Below, in pieces: positions 53,328-61,464 of a stretch of 64,000 nt of DNA. The notes below the pieces were generated by a model that made no database searches, was not told the DNA's origin, and saw nothing but the letters and a program-made list of their open reading frames with translations. The DNA is taken from contig NZ_JAEQMU010000001.1 in assembly GCF_017908035.1 (NCBI RefSeq), forward strand, positions 682,001 to 746,000, given 5' to 3'. The first letter of the stretch is position 1, and every line of letters begins with the position of its first letter. The position numbers and the translations under genes are program-made. This DNA is from Sphingobacterium tabacisoli. Lineage in GTDB: Bacteria > Bacteroidota > Bacteroidia > Sphingobacteriales > Sphingobacteriaceae.

Positions 53328-53855
53328 ATGAGGAATATAATGCTTGCTTCAGTATTTATAATGTTAGCCAGTTGTAAAATACAAGATCAGAAACTGCAGA
53401 TATCACCTATTTATGCAAAGCCAAAAAAGCTGATAAAATCTAGTTCTGAAGATGGTAAAGCACATTTAGCTACTTCTTTACAAGAAGTTACAGAACGGCT
53501 TCAGCCGCTGATAGCAACTGTTTCCCCAGAAAATGGAAAGCTAGAATTAAGTATTCAAGGAAACATTTCATCTGCGGGACTCAGCGTCAAAAAGGTTCGA
53601 AAAATTCGTTTTGAAGAAACTGAATTGGAAGAGAATTTTATAACTTTAAGATACATCGTTGAAATAAGGAAAACACCTGGCAAGGAAAGTGCTGACGTTC
53701 GTGGTTACAACTATACACAGGGTATACGTTATCAAGTCCCTAAAGGCACCAAGCAGGTCAAGCTGGAACTATATGAAAATCATGTAGGGGATCGTTTTGT
53801 CAAGAGTCCGATATTGGTATTTGAAAAGACCTTAAACTATATTGAAATCACCTAA
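53328..53855 (+). CDS. hypothetical lipoprotein, 175 aa
   Basis: Lipoprotein signal NIMLASVFIMLASC (lipobox LASC) directly after the ATG at 53328; the earlier in-frame ATG 53301 would give a poor n-region. Mature part is basic and beta-rich (GKLELSIQGNISSAGLSVKK, VEIRKTPGKESADVRGYNYT). No family recognised. Confidence 0.7.
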   Translation: MRNIMLASVFIMLASCKIQDQKLQISPIYAKPKKLIKSSSEDGKAHLATSLQEVTERLQPLIATVSPENGKLELSIQGNISSAGLSVKKVRKIRFEETELEENFITLRYIVEIRKTPGKESADVRGYNYTQGIRYQVPKGTKQVKLELYENHVGDRFVKSPILVFEKTLNYIEIT

Positions 53856-53957
53856 AAAAAGCTATGCAAGGTCCTAAATCAATACATAAAGACAGGTACT
53901 TGAATTATAAATATTTTTGAATAGGGGATGGATTTCAACACATCATACATTAAAAAC

Positions 53958-54407
53958 ATGACAACAACTTTAGCTTTTCCATTCGCAGTTATTTTATCAC
54001 TTGCACTTTTCAGTTGCAACAGCCCCGAAAGAAAGACAACAGCACTTACGAATGATCTTAAAAACACACAATGGATCATCGGATCGGGCGGAATTATTAT
54101 TCCAAATAGTGAAAAGGAGTATATACTCAACGAAAGAGACACCACATTTATCACCAACATCCAGGCAATAGACTTTCTGGATGAAGAAAATTTCATCAGT
54201 TATGATAGCTGGGAATGTGGTAACGATTGCTTTACAAAAGTTTACGGAAAATATGCTTTTATCGAAAAAGATAGGCTAGAAATGAAGTTTGACAGTATTT
54301 CCAAATCCGATTTCTGCGAAACGCCTACGGAGATTTTCCGACAGACAAAAAAAATATCTTTCCATTTAGTAAGAGAAGGAAGTCAACTAAAACTGATAAG
54401 AAAATAG
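53958..54407 (+). CDS. hypothetical lipoprotein, 149 aa
   Basis: MTTTLAFPFAVILSLALFSC gives a lipoprotein signal (lipobox LFSC); the earlier ATG 53928 would add ten residues with no clear signal. The mature part has four Cys, WECGNDCF among them, and an all-beta profile (WIIGSGGIIIPNSEKEYILN) resembling small lipocalin-like domains. It ends 4 bp before the next gene, so they are cotranscribed. Confidence 0.7.
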   Translation: MTTTLAFPFAVILSLALFSCNSPERKTTALTNDLKNTQWIIGSGGIIIPNSEKEYILNERDTTFITNIQAIDFLDEENFISYDSWECGNDCFTKVYGKYAFIEKDRLEMKFDSISKSDFCETPTEIFRQTKKISFHLVREGSQLKLIRK

Positions 54408-54411
54408 AAAA

Positions 54412-55176
54412 ATGAACAATCTGATCAAGCTATTTCCCGCATACGAAGAGGTGTTTTACGATGCTATTGAACAGCACAGAAAATACTTTCTTCCCATATG
54501 TTCCTTCAATTTAAAACTCATCCATCCCGAAAAGGATGAATGGTTGCACATTATATCCGTAAAAGAAATCTATGATGGCCGTGTTGGCGAAGATAAGCCA
54601 GAATATTACACCGCATTTACCAAAGCAGATATGTTTGGTTTTGATGTCATAGATGGCAAATACAAGTTTGATGCAGACTGGAATTATTTTTCAGCGCATA
54701 CCCAAATATCTCCAGAAGATTACTCGACCCCTTACTCAGATCTAGAGATAGAATACCATATGAATGATGCCATGTATCAACTCAAAAAAGCGTATTACCA
54801 GAAGTATAAAAAGCTATACGAAAAAGATTTCAATCGACCCGGATTAGAGGTGAATGATATTCGTCGATTGGAACGCCTGCGCATGCTTACCGTAGAAGAT
54901 CTCAACAGGGACGCTCATTCACCATATGACGAGGAGCGTTTGCAGAATAAGACTTTTGGTGTTTTTGAAGAGATCAACACTGATCTGTCGCCGATAGAAG
55001 ATTGTAAATTCAGTGGCGAAAATCTCACTGAAATACCCCATAAAAACAACGGAGATCCGATGGACTATATCGGATGTCTGGAAGGGTACGATTTTCAAAA
55101 ATCCGCTGCTGACTTAATATTTCTGTTTTATGATAGTGAAATGAAAAAAGCAGTTATTGCTTTAGAGTACACGTAA
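54412..55176 (+). CDS. hypothetical cytosolic protein, 254 aa
   Basis: Acidic, Tyr-rich protein without signal or membrane segment: FPAYEEVFYDAIEQHRKYFL, DADWNYFSAHTQISPEDYST, YQLKKAYYQKYKKLYEKDF. Starts at ATG 54412, four bases after the lipoprotein stop. Immunity-like in composition; no family recognised. Confidence 0.65.
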   Translation: MNNLIKLFPAYEEVFYDAIEQHRKYFLPICSFNLKLIHPEKDEWLHIISVKEIYDGRVGEDKPEYYTAFTKADMFGFDVIDGKYKFDADWNYFSAHTQISPEDYSTPYSDLEIEYHMNDAMYQLKKAYYQKYKKLYEKDFNRPGLEVNDIRRLERLRMLTVEDLNRDAHSPYDEERLQNKTFGVFEEINTDLSPIEDCKFSGENLTEIPHKNNGDPMDYIGCLEGYDFQKSAADLIFLFYDSEMKKAVIALEYT

Positions 55177-55260
55177 TCGGAGAGGAAGAATGCTATTCTC
55201 ATACAAAAGCTAAGAAAGATGATAAACATATCTTTGGCGAGCGCGAATTGCACGAAATTT

Positions 55261-55287
55261 CAGTTGTTCGGAAATACCGAACAACTG
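55261..55287. repeat. 11-bp perfect inverted repeat
   Basis: CAGTTGTTCGG (55261-55271), loop AAATA, exact complement (55277-55287). It is 85 bp after the plus-strand gene ending at 55176. No T-run, so terminator function is uncertain; it may be a REP-like element. The rest of 55177-55449 has no feature I can support. Confidence 0.5.
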
Positions 55288-55449
55288 CGACTGACAAGAA
55301 AAGCTATGAACGATTTATGACAACCGTGATGTCATTATCTCCGTAGGTAACGTGTCGAGACTCATCAGGCCACCAAGTTTTGCCAATGGGCAACACTGTA
55401 TATATTCTCTTTCATCCTGTCTTCGATTATCCGTAGGAGGTAGGAGAGC

Positions 55450-56349
55450 TTAGTCTTTTTTCCTATTGTTTCTCTTCTTAAACTTCTCCTTTATATCCAA
55501 TTCAAAACTTTGATTTTTCTTTCCCTTGATTTGATTTCTCGTTACTCCCACATTCAGAATCTGAGACTTACCGTCTAGTACAAGTTTGAAATAGTCTCCA
55601 GATTTTGTCCACCTACTTTCGATTCTTTTATCCAATATCCCCTTTTTATTATAGTACTCGGTCCATCGAAATTTTTGTCCACTTTTCTCGATAATATCCT
55701 TATCGCAAAACCGCATTATCTCCGTTGTATAGAATTTCGTATCGCTGAATAGTACATCAAATAAGGAGGCATTACCCTCATCATTAGTGTCTGAGTACAG
55801 TTCTTTGAATTTTAGATTACAAAACGGCTTTCCCACATATTGGAGACCTCTGTCTGTTAAAAGCTTCGATATTTTGGTTACAATCTTATTCTCAGTCTTA
55901 GTCAGTTGATCGATCGGCCCAAACTCATAGTAGTTATCCTTTTTACTATACGTCATATAATGACTATCATACGTAAAGCAGGGGATAGCCTTCGAAACAA
56001 ATACTGTCAAGAGCCTGGCCGTACCATTACATTTCGTGGCTAGCTTCTTATCCCAATCATAACCATTCTCAATGTCCGGGGTCAATAAGATATCAATCGT
56101 CCAACTTAGATCACCGATCCAGTTCCAGTCTATTTTGTCTACTTCGTTGTCTAGTATAGATAGAATTGTTTTGTCAAACAGGTTGAATCTGACTTCATAG
56201 GGATGAGAAGTTATACCCTCGATATCTTTTCTCCATTGTTTGCGACGCTTGCTCTTAAATTCGAAAGACAATATCAGATCTTTAATAGGCTTCCTGTCCT
56301 TTCCAAAAAAATGTTTTGCTTGTTGGATAATATTATCTTGTGTCATCAT
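55450..56349 (-). CDS. hypothetical cytosolic protein, 299 aa
   Basis: Basic protein rich in Lys and aromatic residues, with a very basic C-terminus (KFKKRNNRKKD). WNWIGDLSWTIDILLTPDIE and HYMTYSKKDNYYEFGPIDQL are conserved-looking blocks; I do not recognise the family and see no nuclease or other catalytic motif. Last gene of a minus-strand run of four starting at 58130. Confidence 0.65.
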   Translation of the reverse strand: MMTQDNIIQQAKHFFGKDRKPIKDLILSFEFKSKRRKQWRKDIEGITSHPYEVRFNLFDKTILSILDNEVDKIDWNWIGDLSWTIDILLTPDIENGYDWDKKLATKCNGTARLLTVFVSKAIPCFTYDSHYMTYSKKDNYYEFGPIDQLTKTENKIVTKISKLLTDRGLQYVGKPFCNLKFKELYSDTNDEGNASLFDVLFSDTKFYTTEIMRFCDKDIIEKSGQKFRWTEYYNKKGILDKRIESRWTKSGDYFKLVLDGKSQILNVGVTRNQIKGKKNQSFELDIKEKFKKRNNRKKD

Positions 56350-56406
56350 CTATTTATTTGATTAATGTCGCCATCAATATTGTACAGAGCAATCCTGGCG
56401 AGATGA

Positions 56407-56724
56407 TTATTGTAGCATTGGCTGAAACAAAACATTAGTTTGCATATCTGCAACTGCTTTAAAGAAGGTCAGATCATAGACCTTTCTGTTTGCAGACTCA
56501 GTCAATTCTGTTAATGTCACATTCGTATTGAAAATGAACTCTAGTAGGAGGATGAGATTATCTTGGTTTTCGGTATAGGAGGATTCTATTCCTGTTTCAT
56601 TACCCAGATAGAGAGCAAAAAATCGATCGTTATCTAAGAATGCCTTGAGATCGACCGTGTCAGTTGCGATAAACATTAAATCTAGAGATAATTCTGATGT
56701 GTTATGTGATATCTGTGCCTTCAT
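56407..56724 (-). CDS. hypothetical small protein, 105 aa
   Basis: Cytosolic, acidic; LDLMFIATDTVDLKAFLDND and LILLLEFIFNTNVTLTE. No family recognised. Start ATG 56724. 31 bp after the WapI-like gene stop, so probably in the same operon. Confidence 0.6.
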   Translation of the reverse strand: MKAQISHNTSELSLDLMFIATDTVDLKAFLDNDRFFALYLGNETGIESSYTENQDNLILLLEFIFNTNVTLTELTESANRKVYDLTFFKAVADMQTNVLFQPMLQ

Positions 56725-56754
56725 GCTGTCTAACTTTTCTTGTACTCTTCAAAA

Positions 56755-57210
56755 CTAGCTCTTTTTATAGTCACCGACTATTGGATATCGTTTTGTTATT
56801 TCATCCAGGCTGTGAACCATATCCTTTATGTAGGTCTGATCGAAATAAATCTGAAACTTAAGCTCTGATGAATTAATATCAGGCGTGTCATTACATGTTA
56901 CCTCAGCAACAAAGTTACCCGTTCCATCACCCACAATTTTTAAGCTTAAAAACCCTTCCAAATCATCAAATTCCATCTCACCACTCAAGTTCCCATCAAG
57001 CTTCTCTAAATCGCACTTTAAGTTGTCAAAGTCAAATGTCGTCAGATCAGCATCGTATCTACCTGAGAATACACCTCCTTGGACTTTAATCGCTGCACGT
57101 ATCCAGTTTTTGTTCCAATCCGAATTTGAATCATAATATATCAATCCGATGGGAGCGATCTTCAGAAAGTTTCCATCGGCCTTTATTTGAAATTCTAAAT
57201 CTTTCGGCAT
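56755..57210 (-). CDS. WapI-family immunity protein-like
   Basis: 151 residues, beta-rich and acidic. The pattern FQIKADGNFLKIAPIGLIYY, NWIRAAIKVQGGVFSGRYDA and the C-terminal DQTYIKDMVHSLDEITKRYP resembles WapI, the immunity partner of wall-associated (WapA-type) toxins. No WapA/Rhs toxin is present here. Start ATG 57210. 84 bp after the DUF1835 gene, same strand. Confidence 0.72.
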   Translation of the reverse strand: MPKDLEFQIKADGNFLKIAPIGLIYYDSNSDWNKNWIRAAIKVQGGVFSGRYDADLTTFDFDNLKCDLEKLDGNLSGEMEFDDLEGFLSLKIVGDGTGNFVAEVTCNDTPDINSSELKFQIYFDQTYIKDMVHSLDEITKRYPIVGDYKKS

Positions 57211-57241
57211 ATTAAATTGTAAAATGATAATCTATAAACAA

Positions 57242-57266
57242 TATAGACACGAACTCTAAGCTCGCA
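57242..57266. repeat. partial copy of a dispersed element
   Basis: Shares TATAGACACGA and TAAGCTCGC with the hairpin element at 58601-58626, separated by a few divergent bases. Lies between the WapI-like and DUF1835 genes. Confidence 0.4.
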
Positions 57267-57293
57267 CCATCACGTTTTTTTTGTACTTCTTAG

Positions 57294-58130
57294 TTAATAT
57301 ACCTTTCGTACCGTAAATATAGTACTGGCCCTATCCGGTTCGTCACTTCTTTCGGTAATTTCGATCAAACCTTCTTCACCTAGCTGGTTCAATCTGTGAA
57401 AAAGAAATCCGTCCCCGATACTACAGTTCTCTCCATGATCATCCCAAATTTTGCAAAGGGTATGGGCCACGATCAGTGCAGAGCGAACAGGTTCGCTAGA
57501 GCACTCGTCTAAAAGATAGCTGTCAAAATAAGATTCGTCCGAGCTTATGAGTTTACCATCTTTGTCTAACGTATGGATCACGTATTCATCATCACGTATT
57601 CTTTCCCACAATGAAACCATATCCCGCTTAGCTTCTTCACTCATAAGCTCAATAGGCCAGTCGATTTTAGATATAACCGTCTGATCGATCAAACGCAAGC
57701 TAGAAGCTTTGACCATATTTCCAATCCTATTTTTATATACGATTCGGTCAAAGTTGACTTTAAAAACAGGTATGTCGGACAGCTGTAGATGGTACAGTAA
57801 CCATGAGGCAGTCAGCTGTTCGTTATCGATATTTCCAAGCCATAGGCATATCCTGTTATAGCTGTCGATTGATTCGATCAACTTCTTTAAGCTATTGACG
57901 TTATCATCTACAAAATGTACGTTGTCATCGATGTTGGATGAACCTATCGTGTTGTCCAGCCATTCCTTTCTTTGGCTTACATGCAGTGGCCGATTGAGAT
58001 CACAGAGAGGCCCAATATTTAGCGGATCGGTAAAACATAGGATTTCATCTTTTTCGATGTCTATATAATTACTCTCAGTTAGTATAGCCCTTCCAGTAAA
58101 CCCAAATGCAATATGTATATCTTTCTTCAT
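57294..58130 (-). CDS. DUF1835/DUF3658-domain protein
   Basis: 278 residues. N-terminal DUF1835 (about 1-125): the D-P-L-x-x-G-P-L box in CFTDPLNIGPLCD and the W-x-G...E-x-L box in LWLGNIDNEQLTASWLLYHL. C-terminal DUF3658-like part (about 185-278) with helices and a winged-helix-like end (FLFHRLNQLGEEGLIEITER). Function unknown; members are widespread and found in mobile or stress contexts. Start ATG 58130, first gene of the four-gene run. Confidence 0.85.
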   Translation of the reverse strand: MKKDIHIAFGFTGRAILTESNYIDIEKDEILCFTDPLNIGPLCDLNRPLHVSQRKEWLDNTIGSSNIDDNVHFVDDNVNSLKKLIESIDSYNRICLWLGNIDNEQLTASWLLYHLQLSDIPVFKVNFDRIVYKNRIGNMVKASSLRLIDQTVISKIDWPIELMSEEAKRDMVSLWERIRDDEYVIHTLDKDGKLISSDESYFDSYLLDECSSEPVRSALIVAHTLCKIWDDHGENCSIGDGFLFHRLNQLGEEGLIEITERSDEPDRASTIFTVRKVY

Positions 58131-58496
58131 TATTCTTCTTTATCCTGTCTGAATTCTTCCCCGTTTTAGGATAACTACAGTACGTTAAAAGTAAAGTAAT
58201 AATTAATTTCGATATAACAGTAGTATCCTTGTTTATTTATAAATTTCTATAGAAATACTTTTTCCGGGAATAGCGCACGCTCTTAAAGCAGAGGGCAGTG
58301 TACTACAAATAACAATAACATCAGGCACTCCAAATATTGAAGCGTCAGGTTTGGCAGGAGTGAAGGGACAAGAGGATCGCTCTTCTTACCTCATAAAGTT
58401 AATCCGTATCCTGTTGTATTTTAGACATATAAGAGTTGTCTTTAGTATTCGTAAAACCAGTCCGCATCCCTGCGGAATTACAATTGGTTTGATATA

Positions 58497-58516
58497 GCTC
58501 TTGCATCCGCGAGGGC
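58497..58516. repeat. REP-like hairpin
   Basis: GCTCTTGC-ATCC-GCGAGGGC: all eight positions pair if G-T pairs are allowed. Flanked by ATATA and TAT. Related to the element at 40413-40430. Confidence 0.5.
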
Positions 58517-58544
58517 TATCTTGTATGATATTTATTTCTTTCCT

Positions 58545-58577
58545 GGAGCATCCACTGTCAGGAGAATCATTGTGAAT
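58545..58577. repeat. 33-nt imperfect repeat, copy 1
   Basis: Begins GGAGCATCCACT; matches 61251-61283 at 28 of 33 positions. Confidence 0.55.
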
Positions 58578-58603
58578 CCAGGCTCAATTTTAAGAATTGT
58601 ATA

Positions 58604-58626
58604 GACACGAGTCGTAAGCTCGCGTC
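58604..58626. repeat. REP-like hairpin
   Basis: GACACGAG, 7-nt loop TCGTAAG, CTCGCGTC, one mismatch in an 8-bp stem. Related to 57242-57266. Confidence 0.45.
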
Positions 58627-58960
58627 AGCATAAAATTAATATCGAACCCACTATTTATTAAGAAGCAAAAAGTAGTATCTTGTAGAGATTAAATACACTG
58701 CTCAAACTGTCAATGACTCATCTTTTAAATAACAATTGTAAAGCAGCATGGAAGTATTATCGCGAATGTCAGCCATTGGGTGGCCGGCCGATTACTAAAG
58801 AATATACAGCTCATCTGCAAGCTATCTGTATAGAATAGGTCCGGTCGAGATAAATTCAGTTGATAATCAATTAATATCAGTTGTATTTTATAGATAAATA
58901 ACAGTTATATATTCATAAAAAGAAACCTCATCCCTGCGGAATTACAATTGCTTAAGCATT

Positions 58961-59596
58961 ATGAACAAGTTATTATTATCAGCTTTATTGACTTTTTTTA
59001 CATGTTGCTCGTTATCATTTTCTCAAGAAAGTATAACTGTCAAAAAAAGAGCCATTGGCACTTTCCATACTTCAAATGTCGAGTACAATGGGCTTTCATT
59101 TGGATTTGCGTCTACCATGGCTGATAGTCGAAACGTTAAAACGAATGGCGTTAGACTTGAAGTACCGGGAATTGGAATCATTTCATTTATGGGGAATGGT
59201 TTTCCCAATGCTACCGAGCCTTTTGATCTAAGCGATTTCAGATACAGTGAAGTGATCAATGGGGTGAATATATCTACAGGCTCTTGGTGTGATTGTAATT
59301 ATAACGGATGGACCATTGCCGCGGTGGGGCAGTACGGTAAACTGGGAAAGGGATTTTCATTGGCTGGAGGATGGAATATAATTGATAAGCAAAATGGAGT
59401 ACAGCTTTCAATCATTGCAAATAGCTCGTATTACATGTCTGGTGTTCAGATTTCAGCTTTTAACTTTATACATAGTGGCAACGGGTTACAGATTGGATTG
59501 CTAAATAGAAGTAGAAATTTCAAGGGGATGCAATTAGGATTATGGAACGTTAATCAGAAAAGGTCGCTACCAATCATTAACTGGAACTTTGAATAA
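58961..59596 (+). CDS. LA_2272-type surface repeat protein
   Basis: 211 residues. Signal peptide LLLSALLTFFTCCSLSFSQ, then glycine-rich strand repeats of the LA_2272 surface protein type near the end: GVQLSIIAN, GVQISAFN, GLQIGLLN, GMQLGLWN, closing in LPIINWNFE. Predicted outer membrane or surface protein; function unknown. Start ATG 58961. The 22-nt repeat ends 10 bp upstream. Confidence 0.82.
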   Translation: MNKLLLSALLTFFTCCSLSFSQESITVKKRAIGTFHTSNVEYNGLSFGFASTMADSRNVKTNGVRLEVPGIGIISFMGNGFPNATEPFDLSDFRYSEVINGVNISTGSWCDCNYNGWTIAAVGQYGKLGKGFSLAGGWNIIDKQNGVQLSIIANSSYYMSGVQISAFNFIHSGNGLQIGLLNRSRNFKGMQLGLWNVNQKRSLPIINWNFE

Positions 59597-59730
59597 TAAT
59601 GTATGCATTTTTAGCAATGGATAGAAACACTGCGCTTTTTTTTATTCCTTATGAATCGCCAACATTAAACATATATAGGGCTATATCTATAAAGCCAAAG
59701 CAATTAAATCAGTTTTTGTAATTTAGCTGT

Positions 59731-60306
59731 ATGATTCATAAGTTAATTGACTATATCGAATTATATACAGCCTTGTCCGTTGCCGAGAAAGAAGATCTGA
59801 AAGAACTGGTCGAAATTCGGCAGTTTGAAAAGCATGCTGTCATATTCCGCGAGGGGCAGATTTCTACCGATATCTATTTTGTACTGGAAGGCTGTGTTCG
59901 CTTGTTCTACGATGTAGACGGCACAGACAAGACCGCATTTTTCTATACCGAAGGACAGTTTATCTGTGCCGGAGAGAGCTACACATTTAGCAAACCCGCC
60001 GCAGAGAATTACGAAGTCCTCGAAAATTCAACCCTTTGCATATTCTCGAAAAAGACGATAGAAAAACTAATGCAACGTTCCATTGCATTTGAAAATATAG
60101 CGCGCATTGCCGTTGAGAACGAATTGTTAACAGCACAGCGTATCATAGCCTCCTTTGTGACCCAATCAGCAGAGGAGAGGTACACCGACCTTTTGAAAAA
60201 CCAGGGCGAACTATTCCTGCGCGTGCCCCAGCATTATATCGCGACCTTCCTTGGGGTATCCCCCGAGACACTCAGCAGAATAAAGCAACGAGTTACCAGA
60301 AGGTGA
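59731..60306 (+). CDS. Crp/Fnr-family transcriptional regulator
   Basis: 191 residues. Cyclic-nucleotide-binding-like domain about 20-115 (AVIFREGQISTDIYFVLEGC) and a C-terminal helix-turn-helix at about 166-189 (QHYIATFLGVSPETLSRIKQ). No FNR-type Cys cluster at the N-terminus, so it does not bind an FeS cluster in that way. Its own likely binding site is the 16-nt palindrome directly downstream of its stop. Start ATG 59731. Confidence 0.93.
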   Translation: MIHKLIDYIELYTALSVAEKEDLKELVEIRQFEKHAVIFREGQISTDIYFVLEGCVRLFYDVDGTDKTAFFYTEGQFICAGESYTFSKPAAENYEVLENSTLCIFSKKTIEKLMQRSIAFENIARIAVENELLTAQRIIASFVTQSAEERYTDLLKNQGELFLRVPQHYIATFLGVSPETLSRIKQRVTRR

Positions 60307-60309
60307 TTT

Positions 60310-60325
60310 CTTGACGATCGTCAAG
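60310..60325. promoter_or_regulatory. FNR/Crp-type operator
   Basis: CTTGACGATCGTCAAG, a perfect palindrome matching the TTGAC-N4-GTCAA box of the FNR/DNR branch. It lies 3 bp after the Crp/Fnr gene stop and about 30 bp upstream of TAATTTTG, centred about 44 bp before the predicted start of transcription of the SDR gene, a normal activator position. Confidence 0.7.
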
Positions 60326-60347
60326 GAGATGTACGGTAGGTATGATC

Positions 60348-60355
60348 TAATTTTG
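60348..60355 (+). promoter_or_regulatory. TAATTTTG -7 element of the SDR gene
   Basis: Exact TAnnTTTG, 14 bp before ATG 60370. There is no -33 TTG; the FNR-type box upstream would compensate if the promoter is activator-dependent. Confidence 0.6.
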
Positions 60356-60369
60356 TATAAACAAAACAG

Positions 60370-61236
60370 ATGCGAACCATGACCGATAACAACAAACGCG
60401 TATTGCTTGCAGGAGCCACAGGCTACCTGGGACGTTATTTACTAAAAGAGCTGAAAAAACAGGGGTATTGGGTCCGAGTTCTGATCCGATCCGAAATACA
60501 GCGGCATCATGTCCCGCTGGCTGATGAAGTCTTTATTGGAGAAATTACCGATCCAGGGACCCTACGGGGGATAGCAGAATCTATCGATGTTGTCATCAGC
60601 ACAATAGGGATTACCCGACAAAAAGATGGACTGACTTATATGGATGTCGACTATCAGGGCAACATGAACCTATTGCACGAAGCCAGGTCGACCTCGGTCA
60701 ACTACTTTCAATACATATCCGCTATCAACGGCGATAAACGCAGGCATCTAAAAATCTTTCAAGCTAAAGAAAGCTTTGTTGATCAATTAAAAACCTCAGG
60801 AATCGACTACACCATCATGCGGCCAAATGGTTTCTTTTCGGACATGCATGATTTTCTTGAGATGGCGGGATCAGGACGCGTCTATCTATTTGGCAAAGGC
60901 GACAAGAAACTCAATCCCATAGATGGAAAGGACCTGGCCAGCGTATGTGTCTCGAAGATCGGGGGACGTGAAAAAGAATGTATAGTCGGAGGGCCGGATA
61001 TTTTGAGCCAAAGGGAAATAGCTGTATTGGCATTAAAGGCCTTAGACAAAAAGATCAAGATTGTACATCTTCCTGATTTTCTGAGAAAAGCGATCATCAT
61101 TTTGCTTCGAACATTGACCAGCTCCCAGATATATGGCCCTTACGAGTTCTTTCTGACCGCTATGGCAAAGGACAATATTGCCCCCCAGTATGGTATGTAT
61201 CATTTAGAAGATTTCTTTCAAGAACAAAGTCATTAA
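60370..61236 (+). CDS. NmrA/SDR-type NAD(P)-binding protein
   Basis: 288 residues, atypical SDR. N-terminal Rossmann motif GATGYLGRYLL (Gly15, Gly18, Gly21), DVVISTIGITRQKDGLTYMD, DYTIMRPNGFFSDMHDFLEM. The catalytic Tyr-x-x-x-Lys of classical SDRs is replaced by QAKES, as in NmrA-like or NDUFA9-like proteins; likely a quinone or redox-related reductase or sensor. An FNR-type box separates it from its probable regulator. In-frame ATG 60379 is an alternative start. Confidence 0.9.
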   Translation: MRTMTDNNKRVLLAGATGYLGRYLLKELKKQGYWVRVLIRSEIQRHHVPLADEVFIGEITDPGTLRGIAESIDVVISTIGITRQKDGLTYMDVDYQGNMNLLHEARSTSVNYFQYISAINGDKRRHLKIFQAKESFVDQLKTSGIDYTIMRPNGFFSDMHDFLEMAGSGRVYLFGKGDKKLNPIDGKDLASVCVSKIGGREKECIVGGPDILSQREIAVLALKALDKKIKIVHLPDFLRKAIIILLRTLTSSQIYGPYEFFLTAMAKDNIAPQYGMYHLEDFFQEQSH

Positions 61237-61250
61237 ATATCTGCGGGGAG

Positions 61251-61283
61251 GGAGCATCCACTATCATAGGAATCATTATGAAT
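61251..61283. repeat. 33-nt imperfect repeat, copy 2
   Basis: Matches 58545-58577 at 28 of 33 positions. A short hairpin CTCCAC-GCATTGT-GTGGAG follows at about 61290. Sits just after the SDR stop. No other feature in 61237-61464. Confidence 0.55.
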
Positions 61284-61464
61284 GTACTGCTCCACGCATT
61301 GTGTGGAGACGGAATAATTTCTAAGGAGCGAGGTGATGCTTATATTTAAAAGTCAATAACATTATAATCTTGGTCTGAGTTTTCATACATTGTATGGGAC
61401 AAATATTTACTGTTGTAGATTATAGATGGTAAAAAACCTTTAAGCACATTAAGCACAGATTGTA

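Larger units (their letters stand above)
58465..58950. repeat. 22-nt direct repeat, two exact copies
   Basis: The element beginning CATCCCTGCGGAATTACAAT occurs at 58465-58486 and again at 58929-58950, the second copy ending 10 bp before the start of the surface protein gene. A looser relative (TCCGCAACCTGCGAATCC) is near 61982. Coordinates span both copies. Confidence 0.7.
58131..58960. other. 830-bp gene-free region with short repeats
   Basis: Contains several short repeated or palindromic elements (annotated separately: 58465-58486, 58497-58516, 58545-58577, 58604-58626, 58929-58950) and a 41-codon frame at 58713-58838 (begins MTHLLNNNCKAAWKYYRECQ) of doubtful reality. No promoter or ORF longer than that. 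Looks like eroded mobile or REP-type sequence. Confidence 0.6.

Noticed and set aside
58713..58838. 41-codon ORF in the repeat-rich gap
   Set aside because: No promoter or ribosome binding site; kept only as a note in the gap entry.
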